Shown here piece after piece: positions 43,780 through 52,198 of a stretch of DNA of 64,000 nucleotides (position 1 is the stretch's first letter; every line of letters begins with the position of its first letter). The stretch lies in assembly GCF_018913465.1 (NCBI RefSeq), contig NZ_JABAPM010000003.1, forward strand, positions 278,536 to 342,535, given 5' to 3'. Origin of the DNA: Arcanobacterium phocae (GTDB taxonomy: Bacteria > Actinomycetota > Actinomycetes > Actinomycetales > Actinomycetaceae). The notes under the pieces are model-generated. The model did no database searches. It had not been told where the DNA came from and was given only the letters and a program-made list of their open reading frames with translations. Made by a program: the position numbers and the translations under genes.

Positions 43780-44765
43780 GCGGAGATTCCTTCCTTAACG
43801 GCATTGGCTGCGGGTGCGGCAGCGGTTTGCTTGGCAAGCTTAAGAGCGGCTTTATGTGCTTTCCGGGTTCGGCGAGCTGCGAGTGCTTCACGGAGCATGT
43901 CGCCGTTGTTTGAAATTCCCACGATCAGGAGCGGGATTAACGTGAGTAGGAACAAGACCAGAGAAATAGCCGACGCATAGCCGACCTGACCATTGAGGCC
44001 CTTGCCGCTTGCCTGGATCAACATAACAACGCTCATCGCGCGGCCTCCTGGACCGCCGGATCCATTGGACAGGACATAAAGTTCGGTAAAGATACGCATA
44101 GCGGCAACGCAGATTAATACTGACACTAACAACATTGGGCCACGTACGCCAGGAACTGTCACCGACCAGAAGCGACGCCATTTGCCGGCACCGTCAAGTG
44201 CAGCAGCTTCATGTAGATCACGGCCGACATTGCCAAGCGCTGCTAGATAGACAACCATGTAGTAGCCGAGGCCTTTCCACACGGTCAAACCAATCGCACA
44301 TCCAATTAAGAGCCAGCGGTCAGAAAGGAATTCAATCGGACGGTCGATAAGACCGAAGAATTTCAGAGCTTCATTAATGGTTCCGTTGCCAGAGAAGAGG
44401 AATTCCCACACGATTGCGACGACGACGGCCGATGCGATAACTGGGAAATAGAAGGTTGTGCGGAAAAAGCCGATGCCAGGAATTTTGTTATGAACTAGCA
44501 ACGCCAACAAGAGTGGTAAGAACGTTAGCAACGGAACACAGACGATGACGTATACCAGCGACGTCGTCAACGCATAGATAAAGCGTTCATCGCTGAAAAG
44601 TGCGTAAAAGTTTTGTAAGCCAACAAATTTTGCTGGACGAAGGGGACGAGCATCAGTGAATGCCAACGCCACCGTATTGAGGAACGGCCATAGTGCAAAA
44701 ACAAGTACCCAAATCACTCCTGGGAGTGTTAACAGGTACGGCGTGTACCATTTCTGTCTTTTCAT
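43776..44765 (-). CDS. CUT1 sugar ABC transporter, permease (MalF type)
   Basis: 329-aa permease with six membrane segments, the partner of the next gene. The EAA-type loop is HEAAALDGAGKWRRFWSVTVPGVRG (core AAALDGAG). A basic C-terminal tail of about 40 residues (RRTRKAHKAALKLAKQ) follows the last segment. No ATPase gene is in the cluster, so a shared MsiK-type ATPase encoded elsewhere is likely, as usual for actinobacterial CUT1 systems (established for the group, inferred here). Confidence 0.92.
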   Translation of the reverse strand: MKRQKWYTPYLLTLPGVIWVLVFALWPFLNTVALAFTDARPLRPAKFVGLQNFYALFSDERFIYALTTSLVYVIVCVPLLTFLPLLLALLVHNKIPGIGFFRTTFYFPVIASAVVVAIVWEFLFSGNGTINEALKFFGLIDRPIEFLSDRWLLIGCAIGLTVWKGLGYYMVVYLAALGNVGRDLHEAAALDGAGKWRRFWSVTVPGVRGPMLLVSVLICVAAMRIFTELYVLSNGSGGPGGRAMSVVMLIQASGKGLNGQVGYASAISLVLFLLTLIPLLIVGISNNGDMLREALAARRTRKAHKAALKLAKQTAAAPAANAVKEGISA

Positions 44766-44797
44766 GTGCTCGTCCCCTTCGTCCTAGGCGTTAATTA

Positions 44798-46090
44798 TCA
44801 CTTCTCGATAGCCTGCTGAGCATGCTCAACAGCCTTATCGAGGGCTTCCTTAGCGGTAATCTCACCCTTGACTGCCAGGGCGATTTGCTGCTTCGCGTAT
44901 GTTTCCATTTCGGTGGTGAACTTTGGATCGCCGGTCATCTTCGCCTTGTCCATCTGCTTGGCAGCGAGATCGGTGGCAACCTTCTGCTGTTCGTGCTCAG
45001 CTTCGATAGCGAAGGCTGATGGGTCTGCATTTGCTGCAACTGTGCCGGGGAAGAAGCCAACAGCGAGCTTAACGAACTCGATCTGGTTCTCGGTGTTGGT
45101 AACGAACTCAGCAAACTTAAGAGCAAGCTCCGGGTTCTTGGAGTTCTTTGCAACCGAGATACCCTGAACGAACAATGGTGGGTTGCCAAAGCCAGCTGTT
45201 ACCTTCATGTTTGGCAGCAAAGTCGGGGCGTTAACGGCAACGTCCTTATCGATGTAGTTCGGTCCAGCAGTGGTCCAAGCTGCAGTGCCCTTGTTGAAGT
45301 TGTTGACGTTTGCGTTCGCAGTTCCGGCGTTTTGGAGAGCTTCTGGGGAGATGGCGCCTTTCTTGTAAAGGTCAATATAGGTGTTGACGATTTCCTCAGC
45401 TTCTGGAGTATTGAACGCGAACTTTCCGTCCTTAATAATGTCCAGCTTGCTACCGGCGTCCGAAACCATGATCTGAAGGCCCTTCGGGCTAGGAAGATCA
45501 GAAATAGTTTGAATGCCGTCTTGGCCTAGCTTCTCTGCCACGGACCACAATTCTTTATAGGTCTTTGGTGCTTCGGAAACGCCGGCCTTTTGAAGGAGCT
45601 CGGTGTTCCAGTAGTTAAGTTCGGTTCCTAGGTACCATGGGAAACCGAACGAGCCTTCAACACCATCAAAGGTGTAGGCTTCAACACCGCCAGGAACGTA
45701 TTCGTCGATAACCTTGGATTCTTTCTTTAGATCCATGAGCTGATCCACGGATGCGAGTGCGTAAGCATATTCTGGCGGAAGGTTGATAACGTCTGGAAGC
45801 TCGCCAGATTCGGCTTGCTGGAGGACCTTGTCTTCGTAGCCGTCGCCTGGCTGGTCGATCCACTTAACCTTGGCTCCTGGGTTAGCTTTCTCGAAGTCAG
45901 CAACAAGTTTTTCGAAGTACGGGGTGAATTTATCATTCTTGAGTGACCACGTCTGGAACGTGATTTCGCCGGTTGCTTTGCCTTCCCCAGCGTTATCCTT
46001 GGAGTCGCTGGATGCACTGCCGCCGGTGCAGGCGCTAAGCAGAAGTGCAGTTGCGGCTAGGAAGCCGATGGAAGCGGAACGGATCTTCAT
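44798..46090 (-). CDS. CUT1 sugar ABC transporter, substrate-binding lipoprotein
   Basis: 430-aa solute-binding lipoprotein of SBP family 1. Lipobox LSAC is near residue 21, followed by a Ser/Gly/Asp linker. Mature-part marks are ITFQTWSLKND, LVADFEKANPGAKVKW, YWNTELLQKAGVSEAPKTYKEL and the late PELALKFAEFVTNTEN. The first gene of the sugar operon; a candidate operator lies 60-110 bp upstream. With the GH20 enzyme in the operon, an N-acetylglucosamine-containing ligand is the best guess. Confidence 0.92.
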   Translation of the reverse strand: MKIRSASIGFLAATALLLSACTGGSASSDSKDNAGEGKATGEITFQTWSLKNDKFTPYFEKLVADFEKANPGAKVKWIDQPGDGYEDKVLQQAESGELPDVINLPPEYAYALASVDQLMDLKKESKVIDEYVPGGVEAYTFDGVEGSFGFPWYLGTELNYWNTELLQKAGVSEAPKTYKELWSVAEKLGQDGIQTISDLPSPKGLQIMVSDAGSKLDIIKDGKFAFNTPEAEEIVNTYIDLYKKGAISPEALQNAGTANANVNNFNKGTAAWTTAGPNYIDKDVAVNAPTLLPNMKVTAGFGNPPLFVQGISVAKNSKNPELALKFAEFVTNTENQIEFVKLAVGFFPGTVAANADPSAFAIEAEHEQQKVATDLAAKQMDKAKMTGDPKFTTEMETYAKQQIALAVKGEITAKEALDKAVEHAQQAIEK

Positions 46091-46152
46091 CGATGTTCTC
46101 CTTATATGTGTTTCGGTGGCGATTCTTCATTGAAATGCCGATTACCTTTTAG

Positions 46153-46198
46153 CTGTTATATGAGATTTGATGAATTTTTATGTATCCCATATCACAAC
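46153..46198. promoter_or_regulatory. Candidate operator upstream of the sugar operon
   Basis: Two inverted copies of a motif near TGTKATATGRGAT: CTGTTATATGAGATTT (46153-46168) and GTATCCCATATCACAA (46182-46197). The region is AT-rich and 60-110 bp before the binding-protein start, where a LacI-, GntR- or ROK-type regulator could act. Confidence 0.45.
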
Positions 46199-46299
46199 TA
46201 AACCGGTAAAGTAAGTCCAGTTTATCACCCGACTGACACATTGAAAAGCGGAAACGACAGAGATGCCTTATCGAAATTAACGACTAAATAGAGCGAAAA

Positions 46300-46337
46300 C
46301 TGGGTGTGTCTGCACAATCTTGTGCAGACACACCCAG
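46300..46337. terminator. Strong hairpin between the GalT-like gene and the sugar operon
   Basis: Perfect 18-bp arms CTGGGTGTGTCTGCACAA and inverse with a 2-nt centre. It ends the minus-strand GalT-like transcript before the promoter region of the sugar operon. Confidence 0.72.
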
Positions 46338-46393
46338 TAACAGTCAGGTAGGTACGTAGCAGCTAATAACTACTAGCTAGAGAATTCAGCGTC

Positions 46394-47719
46394 TCACAGG
46401 TTCGGATTGTATTTCAGTGAATTTGGCTCCAAGCTGCATTCGGACGCGATCGAAATATTTTGCGCGATTGCTCCCTCAGCGCGAAGCTCCAAGAGGCGTG
46501 GCACAACCCGGTCCCGCAATGCCCACGGATCAATCGTGTTGACATAAATCTTCGTACCGCCTTCAAACCCTGCCAATGTGGAAACCCGCCATTTGATAAG
46601 AACCTTCCACGGCATATTCACGTCTGCATCGATCGGCTTGCAATGCCATTCTTCATTCGTTGGCACCGAAGTACCAGTTGCTGCATGCATGGCGTGGATG
46701 AGATCACTCATCGCGCGGCGTTCGTCGTCGGAATGCTCCCACGGCTGCGAAGCGGCTGACTTAGACCACACCTCCAGCGTTGGGTAACGATGACCAAACC
46801 CGGCAATAGCAACCGCATGCTTGTTCTCTGCCAACACCAAATTATGGTAACCCGCATAATCAACAGCCGCTTCATTGTACAGATTCGGATTCTGCCGGAC
46901 CCGCTCAACCTCCAGCTTTCCATTAACAGAACGCTGATCGATAGCAACCAGCTGCTTGTGTAGGTGATCGAACGACGCACCCGCCGGCTTCAACCAGTTC
47001 TGGAATACCTGAACATAGCGAACATAACGATTTTGCTTATACAAGTCCTGCATCGCATCAACAGTGAGGCGAATAAACCACTCGTGTTCTTGCGGGGTGA
47101 GCGTGCCTGCCGAAGCTAACTGAGAGGTATCGGTGGCATCGGGAACAAAATGACGCCGCGCTACAATCAGATCGTGTCCACCGCCAAACAACGGATGTGC
47201 CAGTTGAACAATGTCTTGTTCCGACAGCGCCGCGAACTCTTCCTCGGTGTGAGTGTTACGTAACTTCATCCGCAACACTTTCATGACATGAGACCGCCCC
47301 GCCGGATCTGCCATATAGGCCTCCAAGCGACCACGCGCTGCAGCCGGTAGGCGATAATCATAGTTTTTTGCCCAATAATCGAACGAAAGAATCTCGAACA
47401 GATTAGGAATTCGCCGAAACTCCCACTCGCGAGTGAGCATATCGACGTCGGTACCGCGATACACCACGGCGTCGTTGCCTTTACGGACAATACGTGACTT
47501 TTCTGGTGGTGTTTCAAGAATGCGCTGGGTACAAAAAGCACACGTATGACCAAGCCGATTCGGGTCAATCGGGCGCACATCTTCGTGGGTTATTTCGATC
47601 GGACGGTTGGCCCGTCCTGGAATTGTCCACACCTCAGTGCCAGAAAATGGGTTGATTTGTTTAATAGTGCCATCTGCCATTTTGGTGATGGGCGGGGGGA
47701 ATGAATACGTGTCAACCAT
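46394..47719 (-). CDS. DUF4921-type GalT-like protein (HIT superfamily)
   Basis: 441-aa protein related to galactose-1-phosphate uridylyltransferases. A CxxC pair (TCAFCTQR) lies near the N-terminus, as in zinc-binding GalT, and FDHLHKQLVAID gives the H-x-H-x-Q active-site pattern of the HIT/GalT superfamily. A preceding YVQVFQNWLKPAGAS matches the strand that carries the nucleotide site. The N-terminal KQINPFSGTEVWTIPGR is typical of the actinobacterial DUF4921 group. It is probably a nucleotidyl transferase or phosphorylase, with substrate unknown. The ATG at 47719 has ttaggag upstream. Confidence 0.8.
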   Translation of the reverse strand: MVDTYSFPPPITKMADGTIKQINPFSGTEVWTIPGRANRPIEITHEDVRPIDPNRLGHTCAFCTQRILETPPEKSRIVRKGNDAVVYRGTDVDMLTREWEFRRIPNLFEILSFDYWAKNYDYRLPAAARGRLEAYMADPAGRSHVMKVLRMKLRNTHTEEEFAALSEQDIVQLAHPLFGGGHDLIVARRHFVPDATDTSQLASAGTLTPQEHEWFIRLTVDAMQDLYKQNRYVRYVQVFQNWLKPAGASFDHLHKQLVAIDQRSVNGKLEVERVRQNPNLYNEAAVDYAGYHNLVLAENKHAVAIAGFGHRYPTLEVWSKSAASQPWEHSDDERRAMSDLIHAMHAATGTSVPTNEEWHCKPIDADVNMPWKVLIKWRVSTLAGFEGGTKIYVNTIDPWALRDRVVPRLLELRAEGAIAQNISIASECSLEPNSLKYNPNL

Positions 47720-47796
47720 GCTCCTAAGTCTATACGTGTGTGAGGGCACGTGGCTACAGCTTTATTTTTGAATGCGTGCCTGATAGACCTTGTTTT

Positions 47797-49113
47797 GTGA
47801 GTAAACAAGTGGAGAAAGTGCGGTTGCCGCGCGAAATTTGGGTGATAGTGGCAGCCTCGGTTGTTATTTCTTTAGGGTATGGAATTGTAGCTCCGGTTTT
47901 ACCGCGTTTTGCGATCCAATTCGGGGTTTCGACGACGTTGGCGACGTTGGTCGTGTCTGCCTTCGCTTTTACCCGGCTCATTTTTGCCCCGGCAGCTGGG
48001 CGGTTGTCTGGCCGGCTCGGTGAACGCCGAATGTACCTCCTAGGAATTTTCATCGTTGCGCTGTCTTCGGCTGCTAGCTCAGTGTCTCAGCAATATTGGC
48101 ACTTGCTGGTGTTGCGCGGGATGGGCGGTTTCGGCTCGATCATGTTCTCAGTAGCGGCGATGTCATTGATTATTCAGCTGGCGCCAACCCATGCACGTGG
48201 TCGAGCCTCAGCTGCATTCGGCGGCGGATATCTGATCGGTAATATCGCTGGTCCTGCGCTCGGCGCGGTGATTGCGCCGCTAGGATACCGGTGGCCGTTC
48301 TTGATCTACGCCGTCATGCTTCTGATTTCGATCGCGATCGTGGCCTATGAGATTCCGGCAGATGGACATCGCCGTCGTAAATTGCGAAATATGTGGCTGA
48401 AAAAAGTTCACGACGACGCCCAGCCACCACTGGAAAATCCTGTAGAACAGGTGTCGGTATTGGCCAAGTCGGGTAGCAATGATAAACGCTCGGTTATGAG
48501 CGTGCACGAAGCATTCCAAAACCCGCGTTTTCCGTTGGTGCTGTTGACGACCTTCGTTCAAGGCTGGTCAAATATGGGCATGCGCGTGGCAGTAGTTCCG
48601 CTACTGGCAGGTACTATCGCAGTGGGTCCGTCATGGTTGCCAGCCGGACAGTGGCTTGCTGGTGGAGCGATGACTGCTTTTGCGCTCGGAAATGTTGTCT
48701 CTTTGTTGCGTGCTGGGCACTGGACGGATTTCTATGGTCGGCGAATTGTGGTCCTTGTGGGCTTATTTGTATCTGGTGTTTTTACGATCGCGCTAGGCTT
48801 TTCAGCTTCGACTGTTTCATTTTTGTTGCTGTGCTTCTTTGGTGGATTAGGAGCAGGTTTTATCCAGCCGGCGCAGCAGGGAGCAATCGCTGATGTGGTG
48901 GGAGACCGGCAAGGTGGTCGAGTGGTATCTTTTTTCCAGCAATTCAATGATTTTGGCACTATCCTCGGGCCGATTATTGCTGGGCTCATTATTGACTATT
49001 CCGGTTACGTGGCAGCATATGTGGTTGGTGGAAGCGTCCTCATCATTGCCGGTTTGGCGTGGATTTTCTTCGATTCTGCCGATCATGAAACTGCATTGGA
49101 TTCGCAGAATTAA
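47797..49113 (+). CDS. MFS transporter, drug-efflux type
   Basis: 438-aa major facilitator with about 12 membrane segments. The first cytoplasmic loop GRLSGRLGERRMYLLG is the conserved motif A (G-x-L-x-x-R-x-G-x-R), and GRRIVVLVG is its half-repeat in the second domain. The central loop is long and charged. GPALGAVIAPLGYRWPF is the motif C region (G-P-x-x-G) seen in exporters, so efflux is more likely than uptake. The start is uncertain: the open frame extends to 47740, and I used the GTG at 47797, directly before VSKQVEKVRLPREIW. Confidence 0.82.
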   Translation: MSKQVEKVRLPREIWVIVAASVVISLGYGIVAPVLPRFAIQFGVSTTLATLVVSAFAFTRLIFAPAAGRLSGRLGERRMYLLGIFIVALSSAASSVSQQYWHLLVLRGMGGFGSIMFSVAAMSLIIQLAPTHARGRASAAFGGGYLIGNIAGPALGAVIAPLGYRWPFLIYAVMLLISIAIVAYEIPADGHRRRKLRNMWLKKVHDDAQPPLENPVEQVSVLAKSGSNDKRSVMSVHEAFQNPRFPLVLLTTFVQGWSNMGMRVAVVPLLAGTIAVGPSWLPAGQWLAGGAMTAFALGNVVSLLRAGHWTDFYGRRIVVLVGLFVSGVFTIALGFSASTVSFLLLCFFGGLGAGFIQPAQQGAIADVVGDRQGGRVVSFFQQFNDFGTILGPIIAGLIIDYSGYVAAYVVGGSVLIIAGLAWIFFDSADHETALDSQN

Positions 49114-49198
49114 ATATCAAATCTGGGCTAGGCTTGGTAGCAACAAGAGAAAATGTTGTTGCGGCACCGTGGCGGTGCCATCTTAGAAAGGATTAGCT

Positions 49199-49630
49199 AT
49201 GGTTGAGTATGCTGGCCAGTTTGATGACAAGGGTAAGACTCCATATGTTGTTAACATCGAGGAAGCCACACTAGAGAATACGACCTTCCGCACAACGATG
49301 TGGACCGGAGGCAAGCTTCAGCTAACTGTTATGGAGATTCCAGTTGGCGAATGCATCGGTTTGGAAGTTCATCACGGCATTGAGCAGTTCTTGCGAATCG
49401 AATCTGGAAAGGGTTTGTGCCAGATGGGTCCTGCCGAGGACAATCTGGATTTCGAAGTGGAAGTTGGCGATGACGATGCGATCTTCGTGCCGGCAGATAT
49501 GTGGCATAACGTCACCAATACTGGTGACACACCATTGAAGTTGTACACCATCTATGCTGGCCCAGACCATGTTGCTGGAACAGTCCACAAGACCAAGGCT
49601 GACGCCGAAGCAGATCCGAACGAGGACTGA
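49199..49630 (+). CDS. Cupin-domain protein
   Basis: 143-aa single cupin. Motif 1 is G-x5-HxH-like: GECIGLEVHHGIEQFLRIESGKG with His-His and Glu; motif 2 is IFVPADMWHNVTNTGD with the metal His. Such proteins may be sugar-phosphate isomerases, dioxygenases or simple binders; this short form is related to mannose-6-phosphate isomerase-like cupins, and the substrate is not readable. The ribosome site gaaagga precedes the ATG. A strong terminator follows. Confidence 0.87.
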   Translation: MVEYAGQFDDKGKTPYVVNIEEATLENTTFRTTMWTGGKLQLTVMEIPVGECIGLEVHHGIEQFLRIESGKGLCQMGPAEDNLDFEVEVGDDDAIFVPADMWHNVTNTGDTPLKLYTIYAGPDHVAGTVHKTKADAEADPNED

Positions 49631-49640
49631 GTAGTCAGTT

Positions 49641-49682
49641 AGAGGCTGAGGTTAGATAAAGATCTAACCTCAGCCTCTTTTT
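49641..49682. terminator. Intrinsic terminator after the cupin gene
   Basis: Perfect 17-bp arms AGAGGCTGAGGTTAGAT and inverse around AAAG, followed by TTTTT. A textbook rho-independent terminator between convergent genes. Confidence 0.9.
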
Positions 49683-49781
49683 GTCTGTGGTAGCTTGCGG
49701 GTCAGATATACGTCACTCGTGAAGTTATCTTGCGTGTGCGAAGTTATCTGGTGTTCGCGGGATTACTTGGCACTGGCAGAA

Positions 49782-51878
49782 CTATTCGGCGAGCACAGAA
49801 TCGAGATACGAAAAAATCAGTGCCATGACGAGCGCTGTTTGCTTGATATCAGCCGCTCCAGCATGACCACCTTCAGTATTTTCGTGATAGTAGGCCTCGA
49901 ATCCGGCATCGTGAAGTTTCTGGTAGAACTTACGGGCGTGGCCTGGATGAACTCGATCATCACGGGTTGATGTTGTAATAAGAATAGGCGGATACGGGCC
50001 ACTTCGGACGTTGTGATAAGGCGAGTATGCCTTGAGATAATCCCAATCGGACGTATCTGGATTTCCGTATTCTTCCATCCATGAGGCACCTGCCAGGAGA
50101 TGCGAAAAACGCTTCATGTCCAGCAGTGGTACACGGCAAACAATTGCTCCGAAGCGTTCCGGGTATGTGGTGTACATATTTCCCATCAACATGCCGCCGT
50201 TGGAGCCACCAGTAGCTGCCAGTTGCGGAACTGTAGTAATCCCAGCTTGAACTAAGTCTGTAGCAACAGCTGCGTGATCCTCATAAGCTTTATGCCGGTT
50301 TTCTCGCAACGCAGCCTGATGCCAGCGTGGACCGAATTCACCGCCACCGCGAATATTAGACAAAGCATAAACATAGCCTTTTTCTAGCCACATTTTGCCA
50401 TAGGTAGAGGTATACGACGGCAACCGAGAAACCTCAAACCCGCCGTATCCATCAAGCAAAGTACGAGTTGGTTGCTTGCCTTCTACCGCTTTTTGGGGAC
50501 CAACAACGAAGTATGGAATTTTAGTGCCGTCATCGGAGGTAGCCCATCGTTGTGCAACGATGAGACCCGCGTTGTTAAAGCGGTGTGGTGCTTGGCGTAG
50601 CCGAGTTAGTGAAAGCCCGTGCTCGGTGACTGTCCCGTGGAAGAGCGTTGTTGGTTCTAAGAATCCAGATGCGGTAACCCAGACGTCATCAGATGTTTGT
50701 GAATCGACAGCTACGATACTGACTGTTGAGTACTGTGGAATGTCTGGGTGAAGTTCAATCACGTTCCAGCTGTTATCTGTGCAAGACGCGAACCAGAATC
50801 GTTGCACAACATTATCGAGACTGGTGAAAACAAGGCCACTAGCTACCGGAGCTATAGACAAAAGCGAGGACGACTCAGATGGCTGATAGAGAACTGTTAT
50901 GTCATTACTCGTTGGGATACTAAGCGCAGCGGAGTTTGGAATAGCAAGGAGAGAACCAGCTGAATAGGTGATTCCATCGAGCTCCCACGGATAGCGTAGT
51001 TCGGCTATGGTCCAATCCCGCAATGTGCTTACTATTGCCGATCCAGGCAAGTTGAACTCTCGCAGTAATGGCTGTGTCTCTTCTTGTCGAACAGAATCAA
51101 TATCAACATCCCATAAGCGGTCAGTTCGGAAATCTGTTGCTCGACGTGCCACAAGCTTCTCATAGCCAGGTGTGTGATCATAGTAAGCTCCCACGATCAC
51201 GTCGTCATATTCACCACGAATAAATTCGGGTGCTTGTGCTAGCTTCTGCCCGCGAGACCATAGCCGGACCGAAAGTGGATAGCCAGATGCGGTAAGACTG
51301 TTAGGGCCAAAATCAGCACTAATCACAACCGTATCTCGATCAACCCAGCTCATAGAGCCCTTCGAATTAGGCTTAATAAAGGCGTGGTCTTCAGCGACAA
51401 ATGTTTTACTTGGCAAATCGAATTCGCGAACCACGTTGGTGTCGGAGCCGCCAGGGTGCAAGGAAATGAGAGCACGATCGTAGGTAGGGAAAAGAAGTTG
51501 CGCCCCGCCAAAAACCCAGGATGTATTTTCTTCTTCACATAAGGCGTCTATGTCGAGCAAAATCTCCCAGTCAGGTTCTGTCTCAGGGGAAACATAAGCA
51601 ATATAAGAATCGAACGAAGTTCGGCGCCACAACCCACGAGGGTGATCACCGTCAATATAAAAATTGTATGCGTAGTCGCCACGCTTACTGGCGACTACAA
51701 GGTGATCTTTCGCTGACAAAATCTCATCTAGTTGTTGTTGGCGCTCGATAAATCCAGCGCCACCAAATCGTGAAAGAGTTTGGTCTGAAAGATTGTTAGC
51801 CCAGGCCATATTTTCATCTGAGAGGTTCTCTAGATGCATATACGGATCAGTGTCTTCTAGGTCTAGGTGGCTTGCCAT
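49782..51878 (-). CDS. Prolyl oligopeptidase-family serine peptidase (S9A)
   Basis: 698-aa peptidase cleaving short peptides after proline or a related residue. The seven-bladed beta-propeller occupies about 80-430; the alpha/beta-hydrolase domain carries the nucleophile in GGSNGGML (about 540), the Asp in TSTRDDRVHPGHA and the His in EGGHAGA. The ANIRGGGEFG region is the oxyanion-side motif of S9A enzymes. No signal peptide is seen, so it is cytoplasmic. The ribosome site gggagg precedes the ATG. Length and motif spacing match the family. Confidence 0.93.
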   Translation of the reverse strand: MASHLDLEDTDPYMHLENLSDENMAWANNLSDQTLSRFGGAGFIERQQQLDEILSAKDHLVVASKRGDYAYNFYIDGDHPRGLWRRTSFDSYIAYVSPETEPDWEILLDIDALCEEENTSWVFGGAQLLFPTYDRALISLHPGGSDTNVVREFDLPSKTFVAEDHAFIKPNSKGSMSWVDRDTVVISADFGPNSLTASGYPLSVRLWSRGQKLAQAPEFIRGEYDDVIVGAYYDHTPGYEKLVARRATDFRTDRLWDVDIDSVRQEETQPLLREFNLPGSAIVSTLRDWTIAELRYPWELDGITYSAGSLLAIPNSAALSIPTSNDITVLYQPSESSSLLSIAPVASGLVFTSLDNVVQRFWFASCTDNSWNVIELHPDIPQYSTVSIVAVDSQTSDDVWVTASGFLEPTTLFHGTVTEHGLSLTRLRQAPHRFNNAGLIVAQRWATSDDGTKIPYFVVGPQKAVEGKQPTRTLLDGYGGFEVSRLPSYTSTYGKMWLEKGYVYALSNIRGGGEFGPRWHQAALRENRHKAYEDHAAVATDLVQAGITTVPQLAATGGSNGGMLMGNMYTTYPERFGAIVCRVPLLDMKRFSHLLAGASWMEEYGNPDTSDWDYLKAYSPYHNVRSGPYPPILITTSTRDDRVHPGHARKFYQKLHDAGFEAYYHENTEGGHAGAADIKQTALVMALIFSYLDSVLAE

Positions 51879-52198
51879 CTGTTTCCTCCCTCGTTGGATA
51901 TTGTGATTCTACCTGTCGCCTCCCACATACTTTCAGGTCACCTTGGTTGAACCAATGATTTGTGGCATTCGCCAATGTGTATGGCTCCGCCGTCGGTACT
52001 CATGCTCGGCAAAAACTCGCTCGACGACGGCGTAAATCTTACGAAAAATTATAGCGGGGAATAAAATGAGGGAAGAGCAAGTTGAGCTAGATGGACTCAA
52101 GAATGAATTAGTGGACTGGACATAAGTTCAAAACTAGTGCACACTTGAGAGGTAGAAGTTTTAACGGCGCAAAGCGCCACATAGAAGGAGGCAATTCC
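51879..52198 (+). promoter_or_regulatory. Intergenic region upstream of dnaK
   Basis: 320 bp without a gene. It holds an imperfect CGCCGTC/GACGGCG inverted repeat near 52000, the HAIR operator at 52081-52101, and a small GGCGC-AAA-GCGCC hairpin (52166-52178) just before the dnaK ribosome site aaggagg. Confidence 0.7.
52081..52101. promoter_or_regulatory. HAIR element (HspR binding site)
   Basis: GTTGAGC-TAGATGG-ACTCAAG matches the HspR inverted repeat CTTGAGT-N7-ACTCAAG at 12 of 14 arm positions. A further half-site, CTTGAGA, lies at 52144-52150. It implies autorepression by the hspR gene at the end of this operon. Confidence 0.88.
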
